A stretch of DNA of 64,000 nt from Leptoclinus maculatus (Eukaryota; Chordata; Actinopteri; Perciformes; Stichaeidae), in contig JAVDOI010000125.1 of assembly GCA_032191485.1 (NCBI GenBank), forward strand, positions 180,572-244,571, in the 5' to 3' direction. Below, piece by piece: positions 12,593 to 25,228 of this stretch. The notes under the pieces were generated by a model that saw only the letters and a program-made list of their open reading frames with translations, was not told the origin of the DNA and searched no databases. The number at the start of each line of letters is the position of its first letter. Positions within the stretch are counted from its first letter, which is position 1. The translations under genes and the position numbers were made by a program.

Positions 12593-13318
12593 TGTAGTGT
12601 CAGCACTTTTTCCTTTTTCCTCATACATGTAAAATGTTTTCCAGGTTTTTATTCATACGTTGAAATTCTTAACATTAAAGTGCATAATTTCTACTTACCA
12701 CTTTTATTTATTGTATTTGTAAAAATAAGGTATCTGTTTAATTTATTTAATTTATTATGATTATTATTATAACACATAAAACTGAAACTGTGGTTCAGGT
12801 AAAAATCAACCTTTTTGAGTGCTGCTGCAAAAAATATTTGTATTTGATTATAAAACTACTATTGAAATGTCTTTTGAGCAAAGCGCCGGCCCCCAAACTT
12901 CACTGCGGTAAAACAGTGTTTTGGCAAAAGAGTAAATCATGAACCGGTTAAGAAGCTAAACATTAAAGAAACAGAAACATACCTTCAATGGAATAAACCA
13001 AAGCTGGTTGTTGTTTGGGGGGGGGGGGGGCTCAGGGTCCCCAGGTGGTGAACAAAAAACGGGGACGGGGGACATGGCACAGGAAGAGTGGACGCATTTG
13101 GACGAGGGATCGGCTTTTTAAAATTTGACTCGGAAAACTTTATTGATCCGAGTGCCAAGCGGAATTACGGAAACGAACCCCCGGAGCTTTGAAGAGAAGT
13201 TTCACTGTCGTTATCGTAAGCCCCTATAATCCATCATATCTGGGAATCAAATTAACATATATTTACACCAACACACACACTTCAATGCTAGCACTCACAT
13301 AATTTCTCTGTCTCTGTG

Positions 13319-13320
<2 letters not shown>
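12593..13320. other. Intergenic, no gene seen
   Basis: AT-rich DNA, a G run at about 13016-13030, and near 13140-13160 the sequence AACTTTATTGATCCGAG, which resembles the 3' end of fish non-LTR retrotransposons. No exon. Confidence 0.55.

Positions 13321-13389
<69 letters not shown>
13321..13389. repeat. (CA)n microsatellite
   Basis: Pure CA run. Complementary-sense (GT)n runs follow at about 13464-13520 and 13658-13687. Confidence 0.97.
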
Positions 13390-13391
<2 letters not shown>

Positions 13392-13474
13392 CACACAGAG
13401 GCCAAATCATTAGTTGTAGGTTAATTAGTGTTATAATTAATAACCTAGCAGACATGTGTATGTGTGTGTGTGTG

Positions 13475-13522
<48 letters not shown>

Positions 13523-13654
13523 CGAGGGGTCGGGAGTTAAATCATATTAATTTCAACATTGATTAAGCAATAAAAAAGACTTTTAACTAGCGGGGGTGTA
13601 TATCACTTCACCACGCAGGCATCGCAATTTAAATCTATGTATTAATTAAAATGC

Positions 13655-13688
<34 letters not shown>

Positions 13689-13734
13689 GCCAAGCTTGGA
13701 GGTTTCTAGAGCGAGGAAGGGATCAACACTCTTT

Positions 13735-13935
13735 AACAGAGATAAAGAGGGAGAGAGAGGGGGGGAGGGAGAGATTTGAAGGGGGGAGTGATAGCAAGAA
13801 CATGGATGTAATTCAGAGAAAAAGGAGCAGAAACGAGGAGGAAGAGGAGGAAGAGGAGGGGAGTGGGATCGAGGGAATGTGTGAGAGGTTTAGATAAAAT
13901 GAAAAAAGGGAGGAGAGAGAGGGAGGGGGGGAGAG
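13735..13935. repeat. Purine-rich GGA/GAG low-complexity tract
   Basis: Continuous polypurine on the plus strand (GAGGAAGAGG type) with no gene. Confidence 0.85.
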
Positions 13936-13964
13936 GGGGGAGAAAGACTGACTGCTGTGTGATT

Positions 13965-14310
13965 GGATAAGCGCCAGTGACTCTTTGAAATTGCGATCGC
14001 CTCAGATATGCATTTCAACGTATAGCTTAACTTTTCTTCTTCTCACATATAGATAACAGCTTCGTTAGCCCCGGAAAAACTTTTTGCTGCCGGTTGCCAA
14101 CTTGAAAGCTGCGGCGCGAGAGCGTTCCCGCCCTTAATCCCCCCCCCCCCCCTCCCCCCTCTTTGGTTGATTGATCTGCTTTGAAGGAGGCGAATGTAAA
14201 AAAGACGTTCTTTACTTGGGACGGGTTCATGTGGCAACGACTCTGAGGTGCGGAGGGTTCCTCGGAGCTGGGGGGGACGCAACAAAGGTGGGAAAATAAT
14301 TGAGTCCTAA
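13965..14310. promoter_or_regulatory. Unique mixed-composition block, possible regulatory element
   Basis: Non-repetitive sequence with AAATTGCGATCGCC, ATATGCATTT (octamer-like) and TTGATTGATCTGCTTTGAA (LEF/TCF-like), broken by a C run near 14140-14150. It differs in composition from the flanking repeats. Conservation was not tested. Confidence 0.22.
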
Positions 14311-14761
14311 CTGCATTGTTGGAGCGCTGGGAGTGAGTTACTGGCTGAGTTTTGGCTGCCAAGGCTTCCACCCCCCACCCCCACCCTACACCCAAGGCCC
14401 TGCAAGGCCCCCAGTGAAGGTAAGCTCCATAAAACACTGCAGGCTGGAAGGTCAGCAGGTGAGTCTTATCACAAAGTAGAGCCGCAGCAGAGAACCACAG
14501 CGCGAGAAGACGTCTTCTAACAAACTGATTTTAAATGGACTTTTGCTTTGATTGAGGCGGGAAATGTCCCGTTGAGATAGAAAATCACACAAAGTTCTGG
14601 TGGAGGTGGCAGCAAAACAAGGAGAATAAGGAAAACTTAAAAGTCATTCTTTTTAAATACGGAGAGGACGATGTTCTCATATTTAATACAACAGTCCATC
14701 CAAAGTACAACTAAAAGTGACAGGTTTAATGGACTAGAACAAAACTGTTGTATATGATAGA

Positions 14762-15137
14762 ATCACTTATTACTGACTTAAAAAGAAGTGGACGTAGTCG
14801 TCGTCACCCATTGGTTTGTAGACTGATGTTTTGCCGTTTTGGCCGCCGCCATCTTGGATTTTTGCAACCAGTGAACAGAAGTGACCATATCTGGACTGAG
14901 GAGCTCCGTATACGTCTCTGGTAGAGACCTGTCAATCACTGTGTAGCCCCGCCCCTAAAGCATCCCCTGCTTTATGGTCTGTTTGACTCTAAATGGACCA
15001 TAATGTACTAAATGAACATCATGCTGTATTGAAGAAGACTTGAAACTAGAGATTGAGACCATAAACTCATGTTTACAATGTTTACTGAGGTAATAAATCA
15101 AGAGAGAAGTAGAGTCATTTTCCCATAGACTTCTATA
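14762..15137 (-). repeat. 0.5-kb interspersed repeat, copy C
   Basis: Reads from AAGAAGTGGACGTAGTCGTC through GCCATCTTGG, GACCTGTCAATCACTG, AGCCCCGCCCCTAAAGC and the AT-rich middle to CATAGACTTCTATA. It stops before the CTCF-like end, so it lacks that motif. Confidence 0.92.
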
Positions 15138-15296
15138 CAATCACCTACACAAAGTAAGAAGTGGTGCTTCACCTTTCCATGAACATGAGTTCTTGTTATG
15201 GTTACTTTTGGTTCCTCCACTGTTATCTGATATCTGTCATTATTTTTGACATATAAATTATATATTATATACATATATTTTGACATTTTTTTAATA

Positions 15297-15325
15297 TAAA
15301 TATATATATATATATATATATATTT
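15297..15325. repeat. (TA)n microsatellite
   Basis: Pure TA run, a potential cruciform. Confidence 0.95.
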
Positions 15326-15433
15326 GCAATGCTAACGCTTATGCTAACTGTTGTACCTTTAACAGCATGAAACTAAAACAAAACAACCTCATTGCACAAG
15401 GAAAAAAACAGACATGTCAGGTTTAAACAGACG

Positions 15434-15468
15434 CGCGCACACACACACACACACACCTACACACACAC

Positions 15469-15520
<52 letters not shown>

Positions 15521-15621
15521 GGGTGTTGGAGAGAAAAATGATGAGAAGATCAATCATCAGCTGTCAACAGTGGCTAATAGAGTATGAGAACAACATATTA
15601 ACTATACTGGTTAGATTAACA

Positions 15622-15672
<51 letters not shown>
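15434..15672. repeat. Pair of (CA)n microsatellites
   Basis: A (CA)n with two CTA interruptions at about 15434-15516, then a second (CA)n preceded by (TC)n at about 15626-15672. Confidence 0.95.
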
Positions 15673-15673
<1 letters not shown>

Positions 15674-16837
15674 AATACAATGTTAACTATTGATCTGTTT
15701 CACAGTTGATTAGTTCGACAGTCAAAACCTGTGCGATAAACACACTTTTTTACTCCTTGAACACACAAAGAAATCGACACACAGCTTTAAAGACACATAA
15801 AACTGCACTGAGGCTAATAAAACAGTTTGATACTACCTACCGCTCTACTGGCTGTGAGTCTTTGGTGGTAAACACATTGATCTCCAGGGAGACACAACTG
15901 GCACGGCGGCTGTGTTTCCTCCTCAAACCTGCCAAAGAGGAGAAGAAGAAAACGATCACTTGATTTCCAATGAAGCGGTATTCTCTCGATACGTAGAGGG
16001 TTGTTTATAAAAGCTGGAAGAATGTGAACTCTTCTAACAAACAGAGGAGGTGAAAGGAGTGGTTCAGGAGTCAGGGTTGTGAGTGAACATATGATGCAAC
16101 AACAAAAAATAACTCAAATTGTAGACACATTTTTGCAAAAATATGCTTCTTCGCTTTATTTAAATTAGTGGATCGACAGAAGTCTCATGTCTCTTTGTTA
16201 AATACGAAGCTACAGCCAGCAGCCTGTTAGCTTAGCTTAGCACAAATACTGGAAACAGGCTGGAAACAGCTGGTCTGGCTTTGTCTCCAAGCTAAAAACA
16301 GCTCACACATATTTATATAACTTGAAAAAAGGGTTAGGAATTTAATAGAACAGCTGGTCTCTGTTGTTTTTAACATTTGTTACTCAGGCAGGAATAAGTA
16401 GAGCATTTTTTGGGGACTACTTTCAGTAGCGGATTAATTGTAGTGAGGATTTGGGGCAGCAGGACGGTGCATGTGGGACTGAGTCAGTCTATTTCGATTC
16501 ATGTTAAAATCAACAGACTTATTCGATACATCTATGGAGCTAATTTACTTTGAGGTTCAGCATCTAGTGGCCATTAGCGGTACTGCATCGTCAGTCACCT
16601 CCACAGTGACTTCCTGGATACTTACTAAGACCAAGAGTATAGCTGGAAATAAAATGCTAAACACTTCGACAATAACAGGTTTTCTAACACACACAGTATT
16701 TGTATGACTTTTGGGGAACTATACATTGACTTACACAGAGAAGCTCTGAAAGGCGAATTTAGTGCCTTTAAACAGAGAAAAATTAACAGGAACCAACAGC
16801 ACTGCTATCTTTGACCTCCTTAATGATTCATTACAGC

Positions 16838-16840
<3 letters not shown>
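15673..16840. other. Intergenic, contains a TTAGCTTAGC dispersed repeat
   Basis: A fragment at about 16190-16330 (TTAGCTTAGCTTAGCACAAA, then GGAAACAGCTGGTCTGGC) is a common teleost interspersed repeat, also seen at 9175-9260. Open frames at 15706-15963 and 16501-16707 show no domain and no splice context. Confidence 0.55.
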
Positions 16841-16841
<1 letters not shown>

Positions 16842-16894
<53 letters not shown>

Positions 16895-17077
16895 ACCTTT
16901 CCCCAGTGTTAGCCGGTCGGAGCCATCACAGGAGGTATTAATGGACTAATCACATTAAACAGAGAATCATTAATCATCTCCCCTCAGCGCTGTCACTGCC
17001 ACGCAACGCCTAATCAACTCTATTGTTTACACACACACACACACACCGGCTGGCATGAGCCTGGCACAAACACTGAT

Positions 17078-17161
<84 letters not shown>

Positions 17162-17463
17162 CACTCAAGCATGAAACGTGCCATTCTTTGCAGCAAAAAC
17201 ACAAAAATGTTCAAATTATTCACCTTAAATCTTAATTTTTAACAAATTTTTTTTTCGTTATAGGTTTTTATCTCTCATCACATTTTCCATCTATTTTCTT
17301 TTTATTTCTTTATTTTTTCCTCCATTCTCATCCTTTTTCTTCATCTTCTCTTTCTAACTCCCCCCTCTTCCTTTCTCTCTCCTCCATCACCCCTCCGACT
17401 CTCCATCTTTCATCTTCTTCCCGCTGCGCGCTGTTTTTGCTGACTCAGCAGCGGCGTCATTAA

Positions 17464-17526
<63 letters not shown>
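16842..17526. repeat. Cluster of GT/CA microsatellites
   Basis: (GT)n at about 16842-16890 and (CA)n at about 17030-17045, 17079-17158 and 17466-17526, separated by unique DNA and a CT/T-rich block (17240-17420). No exon. Confidence 0.9.
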
Positions 17527-17528
<2 letters not shown>

Positions 17529-18420
17529 TGCATCTTTAATAATAATCACACGCGAAGCTGAAAGTGACACGATGCTGAACAAAGCGAAAAATACTCATAA
17601 GTTCATCTAAATTCTAATTTTATTGAAATTTCCTCACCTTGTTGCTGATTGGCTGTCATATTACTTTAAGTTTTCTTGTGTTTTTTGTCGATAAATCAGC
17701 TAATTTAATTATGTTTGAGCTACAATGTTCATCCTAAATATTCATTACGGTGCAGTAAATCCACCTTCAAAACTAAGATTTCAGAATTGACTGCAAAAGA
17801 ATAGATTAAATAATGTGTATATTTTGATTGATATACTATATGTATTTATTATATAATATACTACACTTATACTATACCATAATATGTTTTATATTGCTGT
17901 ACTATACAATACACTATATTATGGTAATATGTAATACTGTTAAATTACATTTTATAATTAGATTTCCACTATATTTCTATATTAACACAGTCAAACAGAG
18001 TATACATATTATACATTAGTCTGTCGATTCTTATTTTAGTTTATATTTCTTTTACTATTGATTTTTTACTTTCTCTATTTATGTGTATTTATTTATTTAT
18101 TTGTGCTGCCGCAACAAACCGACTGTATGCCCTCTGAGGATCAATAAAGCTTCATCTTCTCTTATGTTGAAGCTTTATTTATGTAAATGTTACTTAAATA
18201 GATGAGATTGTCATGGTGCCTTCATGTGGGGTTGTTATTTTCAACGTTTGCAAAAAAGAGTCCACGAAACAAAACCACCGCTGTGGTGTTCTCGACTTCA
18301 TTAAGTAAAAAGGTTTTCTGACAGCAACTTGTGATGCACACTGACGGTTTCATAAATACTGTTTGTTTCAAATATTACAGTAATCACTTCTGGTGTCTAT
18401 AGCAAACTCAAAGTAGTCAG
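17527..18420. other. AT-rich intergenic DNA with a retrotransposon-like 3' end
   Basis: Strongly AT-rich at 17800-18080. The segment near 18105-18165 (CTCTGAGGATCAATAAAGCTTC) resembles the 3' terminus of a fish non-LTR element. No coding remains are seen. Confidence 0.45.
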
Positions 18421-19092
18421 ACCCAGACCCTCCAGCAGAGACCGGTCCACCGTGGACAGACCCAGATCCGGCTTCACCTGCAGACTTGTACCTGCAGTCT
18501 GAGCTCCGGAGGGAGGAGGAGAGCTCAGCCTCCTGCTGCTCAGCCTCAGACGCCTCAGCCTCCGACACCTTAGCCTCTGACGCTTCAGCCTCCGGCTCCT
18601 CCGCCGCCTCAGGCTCCGCCACCGCCACCTCAGCCTCCGACACCTTAGCCTCTGACGCTTCAGCCTCCGGCTCCTCCGCCGCCTCAGGCTCCGCCACCGC
18701 CACCTCAGCCTCCGACACCTTAGCCTCTGACGCTTCAGCCTCCGGCTCCTCCGCCGCCTCAGGCTCCGCCACCGCCACCTCAGCCTCCGACACCTTAGCC
18801 TCTGACGCTTCAGCCTCCGGCTCCTCCGCCGCCTCAGGCTCCGCCACCGCCGCCTCAGCCTCCGCCACCTCAGCCTCTGACGCTTCAGCCTCCGGCTCCT
18901 CCGCCTCCTCAGGCTCAGCCTCCGCCACCTCAGCCTCTGACGCTTCAGCCTCCGACACCTCAGCCTCCTCAGCCTCCGGCTCCTCCGCCGCCTCAGCCTC
19001 CGACACCTCAGCCTCTGACGCCTCAGCCTCCGACACCTCAGCCTCCTCAGCCTCAGCCTCCGGCTCCTCCGCCGCCTCAGCCTCCGACGCCT
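18421..19092. repeat. GC-rich VNTR, 75-bp higher-order unit of CAGCCTC hexamer-like repeats
   Basis: The basic motif is CAGCCTC or CAGCCTCCGAC. From about 18557 to 18850 it is organised into 75-bp units, four of them nearly identical (for example CACCTTAGCCTCTGACGC at 18641 recurs at 18716). It decays into irregular hexamers to the right. Because 75 is a multiple of 3, both strands are open for more than 200 codons: Ser/Ala/Asp-rich on plus (18486-19274) and Glu/Ala-rich on minus (18368-19036). Neither frame has a convincing start, splice site or domain, so I treat this as a tandem repeat. The left flank (18428-18480) shares GCAGAGACCGGTCCACCGTG with the 39-bp minisatellite at 21111-21275. 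Confidence 0.85.
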
Positions 19093-20646
19093 TTTGGCTA
19101 CAAGTCAGCTATCAGTTTAATATTTATGGTAAAGACTTCCGTGCTCACAAGGCGCCTGATTCACCTCGATGGTATTTGTCAAGTGAGATACTCAAAACGG
19201 ATGTTTGTTTTTCTAATAATTGTAAGATGATGATTCATGATGGAGTAAACAAAAAAAGCATATTTATTAGTTAAAATGCTATCATTTTAGCTTCACAGAT
19301 CTCACTGAGGCCCCCTGCTGGTCGTCTGTGGGACACTACATGGTGCTTCACACGTCCTGCTGCACATGCACGCTCCTATTTGTCACTTTAACATGTTAAT
19401 GATTCATTGACACTTGAACGCCTCACGGGCAGTTTTTGAAACGGGTGCAGGCAGATGTTTCGAAGGACGGACCCAGATGTGACAGATGATGAACGTAAAA
19501 CAGACAAACAATTTAAAGACGGTTTTTTTGTTGCTGACAAAAAGAGGAATGTTGTTTTAGTTTTTTCTTTAGAGAGCTGCCAGTTAACACGGCTCATATA
19601 TTCCACCTCCGCTCATCCAATCCAACTGGAAAGTGTGTAAATGATTAGACATGGAAGAGAGGGAGGAACGGAAGGAAAGATCGGGGGAATTCCTTCACTC
19701 GGAAAGCACAAATACAATCATGTGAGAACAGGAGAGAGAAGAGAACGAGGGAAGAAGAGCAGAGAGAAGTCAGATTAAAGGCGTTAACGATTAACGGTGA
19801 TCACTCGAGGACGGAAGAAAAAAGAAAGAAAAGAGTGACGGACACAAAGGAAGTAAAGAGAAGGAAGGAAACATATTACAGTAAAAAGAAAAGACTAAAT
19901 GTCTTGTGAGAAATGTAATTCCACATTAATGTGAGACTCGCTTCATATAGAACCTCTGATACGAGACATATGTATTCATATAAACTTTACGTATGAGCCC
20001 ATTCACAGGTCCATATATAGATATTAGACATTCAGACGAAGGAACAGAACGAGGAAAGGGAAGAGAAGAGGAGAATGTGAACAGTTCAGCGACCGAGTTA
20101 GACGTTTAGAGAGAAGAGTGACAAACTTTCAGGAAGCAAAATACAATCTATGAAGAAAGATGTGCTGAGGGCCAACGCTTCATGAAACAGAAACAAATGA
20201 GAAAGAAAGAAAGAATGTTAGAGAGAATCGCAAACATTTAAAAAAGAAAAGAAAGAAAGAAATACCACAAATAAAAAGAGAAACGGGAGACTGACAGACA
20301 GAAAGAGAAAAAAGAAAGAAACAAGGTTACAGAGATTAACAAACATGTTCAGAAAAAGATTAAAAAATGAACAATAAAAAAGTCAACATGTTACAAAATA
20401 AAAAAAGTGAAACGAAGACCGACGACACCATAAAAAAAGGATGGAAGTAGAGAGCGGAGGATGAACGGAGGATGAACGGAGGATGAGCGGAGGATGAACG
20501 GAGGATGAACGGAGGAGTGCATTAAGAGCGTCTGTGTCTCTGCGTCTAATAAGATGAGAGAGACAGAGAACTAACCAAGTGGAAAACTATGATTAAACCC
20601 TTCCACTGTAATAATGAGATCTACTCCAATCCTTTTAACACCACCC

Positions 20647-20647
<1 letters not shown>
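19093..20647. other. Intergenic, purine-rich with a 13-bp tandem
   Basis: No gene. Contains a CTCF-like reverse core GGCCCCCTGCTGG (about 19309-19322), long A/G-rich DNA (19640-20450), and five copies of the 13-bp unit AACGGAGGATGAG at about 20452-20517. Confidence 0.6.

Positions 20648-20719
<72 letters not shown>
20648..20719. repeat. (CA)n microsatellite
   Basis: Pure CA run of about 36 units. Confidence 0.97.
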
Positions 20720-20721
<2 letters not shown>

Positions 20722-20888
20722 CAATCCAGGATTTTTTAAATTTAAGGTCAGTCGTGTAATTTGTGTCAGTGTTTCTGTGTTTTAATCACTTTAAAGGCTC
20801 ATCCTTCGTTTTCTATGTTTGATTTGCAGACTTCGTCTTTAAGTACAATTACTGAAGTACTTAAAGTCACAGTGAGGAACTTTTAACT

Positions 20889-20963
20889 GGTCCTGAACCA
20901 GTCTCAGTGTAGTCCTGATCCTCTATATGAACCAGTCTCAGTGTAGTCCTGATCCTCTATAGA
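20889..20963. repeat. Short direct duplication
   Basis: AACCAGTCTCAGTGTAGTCC with TGATCCTCTATA is present twice with an offset of about 37 bp. Confidence 0.9.
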
Positions 20964-21110
20964 CCTCCATCAGTACAGAGACCATCAGAGAGAAGATGGT
21001 CTGTTTCTATAGAGTTATTCTTGATGATGTCATCGGAGCCACCGGGTCGGATTCTGGTGAAACCAGATGACATCATGCAGGTTCACCAGAACCTCCTTCA
21101 GCTCAGACTC

Positions 21111-21275
21111 CAGCAGAGACCGGTCCACCGTGGACAGACCCAGATCCTCCAGCAGAGACCGGTCCACCGTGGACAGACCCAGATCCTCCAGCAGAGACCG
21201 GTCCACCGGGGACAGACCCAGATCCTCCAGCAGAGACCGGTCCACCGTGGACAGACCCAGATCCTCCAGTAGAGA
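21111..21275. repeat. 39-bp minisatellite
   Basis: Just over four copies of a 39-bp unit that contains CAGCAGAGACCGG, then the near-palindrome GTCCACCGTGGAC, then AGACCCAGATCCTC. One copy has CCGGGG in place of CCGTGG. The unit keeps frame, which explains the overlapping short open frames on both strands. A single related copy flanks the VNTR at 18428-18480. Confidence 0.95.
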
Positions 21276-21841
<566 letters not shown>

Positions 21842-22147
21842 CCTGTTGCCACAGCTGCATTTGGAGACAAATCCCTTTTTCTGCTTTGCCCTCTCAGACA
21901 AAAAACACTGGTCTCATTTTCCTAACCCTGCCTGTTGCACAAGATAAAAGAGGACTTTGTGTGATCAAGTGCCTTCATTTATGTTCTCTCTTTTCTTTTC
22001 ACCTCCTTCCTTTCATCCTCTCTTCCCTCTGCTTTCCCGAAGACTAAATCATGCTCTCTGTGTTTGGACGGGACATGAAACCTACAAATTACAGTGTATC
22101 TATGTACGGGGTATTAATACAAAATTTCACAACAAAAATGTTGGCAT

Positions 22148-22171
22148 ACTTTGTTACGTTACTTTGTTACG
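22148..22171. repeat. Short stretch of the TTACGTTACTTTG unit
   Basis: About two units identical to the 4681-5158 minisatellite, lying only about 95 bp before the second 13-bp array. This physically links the two families. Confidence 0.85.
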
Positions 22172-22263
22172 TAATTTTATGTTGTAACGTTACATTATGA
22201 CTTTTACATTACATTGTTGCATTAGTTTATGTTGTAATTGTATGTTGTTATGGTTTGTTATGT

Positions 22264-22846
22264 TACGTTGTTACGTTACGATCTTATGTCACGTTACGAT
22301 GTCACGTTACGATGTCACGTTACGATGTCACGTTACGATGTCACGTTACGATGTCACGTTACGATGTCACGTTACGATGTCACGTTACGATGTCACGTTA
22401 CGATGTCACGTTACGATGTCACGTTACGATGTCACGTTACGATGTCACGTTACGATGTCACGTTACGATGTCACGTTACGATGTCACGTTACGATGTCAC
22501 GTTACGATGTTCCGATGTTACGTTCCGATGTTACGTTCCGATGTCACGTTACGATGTCACGTTACGATGTCACGTTACGATGTCACGTTACGATGTCACG
22601 TTACGATGTCACGTTACGATGTCACGTTACGATGTCACGTTACGATGTCACGTTACGATGTCACGTTACGATGTCACGTTACGATGTCACGTTACGATGT
22701 CACGTTACGATGTCACGTTACGATGTCACGTTACGATGTCACGTTACGATGTCACATTACGATGTTCCGATGTTACGTTCCGATGTTACGTTCCGATGTT
22801 ACGTTACGATGTTACGTTACGATGTTATGTTCCGATGTTACGTTAG
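22264..22846. repeat. 13-bp minisatellite, unit GATGTCACGTTAC
   Basis: About 40 tandem 13-bp units, interrupted at 22506-22545 and again at 22761-22800 by the variant block GATGTTCCGATGTTACGTTCC. The two variant blocks are 255 bp apart, so the array has a higher-order repeat level. The last part (22800-22846) is GATGTTACGTTAC. All three plus-strand frames are open for about 200 codons as an artefact of the unit. Confidence 0.97.
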
Positions 22847-23323
22847 CATGCTAACGCTCATGGTTATGTAGGTTTTCGCTTTGGAAAAAAGGAAGAGGAG
22901 ATGGAGGGAATGAGGAAGGAAGAAAGAGAGAAAGGAACGGGAAGAAAAGGAAACTAAAGTATTGAACAAATAGATATTTAGACCTCAACAAAGTCAGTAG
23001 GATTCTTCCTCTGTGGAACATGAATGTTTGTTCAAAGTTAATCCATATAAATGTTCCAGTCTGAACCAACGTGGTGGACCGTTGCTCACATGATCACAAT
23101 ATAACATCAATCAGACACATCTGTGAACGATCTGATGAGGCAGAAGTTTTGTACAAACTCCAGGAAACTTGTCCCGAGTTATTGATCCGCTGTGATCGGA
23201 GCACAGAGGGAGAGACGGTCGTGTGTTCAACATCTGGGCCTGGAAGAAAATCAGTGTTACACAGCAGAGAAGAGACGAGTCAAGTTAGAACTGACCTGTG
23301 CACCTACATCATCTTCATCTTCA

Positions 23324-23363
<40 letters not shown>

Positions 23364-24126
23364 TAGAGTCGTGCTTGACGCAGGTGGTTAGCCAGTGAGG
23401 CTCCTCTGCACTCACTCAGTACTGCAGGGACGGAGGGATGAAGTGGAGGAGAAGAAGTGGAAACGGGGGGAGGAAGAGGAAGACTAAAAAGAGGGAGGGA
23501 TGACAGACGAGGAGGAGAAAGAATACAAGATGACAAAGATGGAGAATGAATGAAATCAGTAGAGAAAAAGAGGCAGATGAGAAAGAGTAAAAAAGAGAAA
23601 CAAGAAAGAAAGAAAGAGAGAAAGAAAGAGAAACAATAAAGAAAGAGAGAAAGAAAGAAATTGAGGAGAGAGCGTTGGTCTGGTTTTTCCCAGCAGATAC
23701 GATCTCCGTCATCAGCTTTCTTTTGGTTTTCACATCGTTACAATCAGAGCTCCATTATCTCCCATTAAGCAGGAAACACAGCGCTGCTTCCTGATCCACT
23801 TCACCTCCTCCAAGTCGTTCAGTCCGACTGCTGATACGACACAAATCAGAGATATGTTTTTAAATATCAAGCTCGGCCTTAATGACTTCCCAGCGGCACA
23901 GGAAGTGACTCCGACTGAGAAAGTCATCCATCACTGAGACGGAAAAAAAGATGCAATCTCAACTTACAAAACTGTTTCCTTATAAATATTTACAAAGTTC
24001 ACTGCAGTCACACACTGGATCATTGCCATTGATTCATCACTACATTTTTTCCATTTATCAACTCATCTTTTACGCACAAATGTCCGAAATTTGTCATCGA
24101 TTCATCAAATACAAAGTCCCACACAG
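22847..24126. other. Intergenic, no gene seen
   Basis: Contains a (GT)n at about 23328-23360 and a purine-rich stretch (23415-23670). The frame at 23071-23361 ends in translated GT repeat and shows no recognisable domain. Confidence 0.6.
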
Positions 24127-24247
24127 CGGCAACCTCCGGTTCTGTAGAGTGAAGTCAATGTTGAAGTGTCTTAAAGCTGCATTCTCTCTAGTGTCCACCA
24201 GGGGGCGACTCCTCTGGTTGTATAGAAGTCTATGAGAAAATGACTCA
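24127..24247 (+). repeat. 0.5-kb interspersed repeat, copy D (left end only)
   Basis: Runs from AACCTCCGGTTCTGTAGAGT to GAAAATGACTC and includes the CTCF-like CCACCAGGGGGCGAC at 24195-24209. Truncated after about 120 bp. Confidence 0.9.
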
Positions 24248-24673
24248 AACACAAAACATCCTGTATGAATTTTCCGCACAGCTTGACATTAATCATCAAA
24301 ACTTTTAGATTTCATCTGGATGTGTGTGACACATTCAGAAAGGAGACGGGACGGCGTCTTAATTCAGCTTCCTGCTTCTCTTATTTCCATAATTTTCGCT
24401 CCAAATTAAGTTTAAACCAACAGCTGACATTCTCTTCAATCACATTCATTAATCAAGATAATGAGATTAACACGCTGCAAAAACTCTTCTTTTAACAAAA
24501 CGGAGATATTAAATAAAAAATACTTTTTTAAACTCGACGTGAAAAAGGCTGAAAAGGGTGTTTGTTTCGAGCTAAAAGGGTGGAGTAGGCGGGTGGAGTT
24601 TAGTGAAATTGGGGGGCACAGAGAGTCTCAGGTGATAACTCGGCAGTGGCTTTGAATGGTTTCCTGTGATTGT

Positions 24674-24713
<40 letters not shown>

Positions 24714-24838
24714 CACGGACACACACACACACACGGACACACACACAGACCTGCTATTTGACTTTCCATGCAGCGGTTAATGGTTTCCACCTGCTCTGTT
24801 CTCTGCAGCTTTTTCCAGCGTATCCTTCATCAGCACTC

Positions 24839-24900
<62 letters not shown>

Positions 24901-25228
24901 AGAATTCTCTCTTTTTCCACATCATGTCCCCTTCCTCGTCACGCTGCATGTCTTCCTTTGCTTCATTTTGTAGAAACGCCAGGATCCATGCGCACGCTTC
25001 CATGTTGGATTTTCCCTCGAGAGGGCCGACAGATGTCGACATCAGGATTTCATCTTAATTTTCGGGTCAAAGGTCACCACATCCGACAGATGATGTGACG
25101 CTAACTTCACGTCCAGAGGTGACGTCTGGTACTTGACGAGATGCGATAGAAAACGTTCACAATCACACACCGTGTGACGTTTTATCTTTGATATGTTTTG
25201 AAGTTTAGTTTTGTCTTTTTATTGTCTA
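24248..25228. other. Intergenic with CA and GT microsatellites
   Basis: (CA)n with CGGA interruptions at about 24676-24749 and (GT)n at 24840-24898. The rest is unique, with no exon recognised. Confidence 0.65.

Noticed and set aside
18368..19274. Two long antiparallel open frames (222 and 262 codons) read as possible proteins
   Set aside because: Both come from a 75-bp tandem repeat whose length keeps frame; there are no domains, splice sites or unique coding sequence outside the repeat.
22197..22871. Three overlapping frames of about 200 codons, and the CRISPR-like regularity of the array
   Set aside because: The unit is 13 bp with no spacers, so it is a minisatellite and all frames are open by periodicity. 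A eukaryotic locus would not carry CRISPR.
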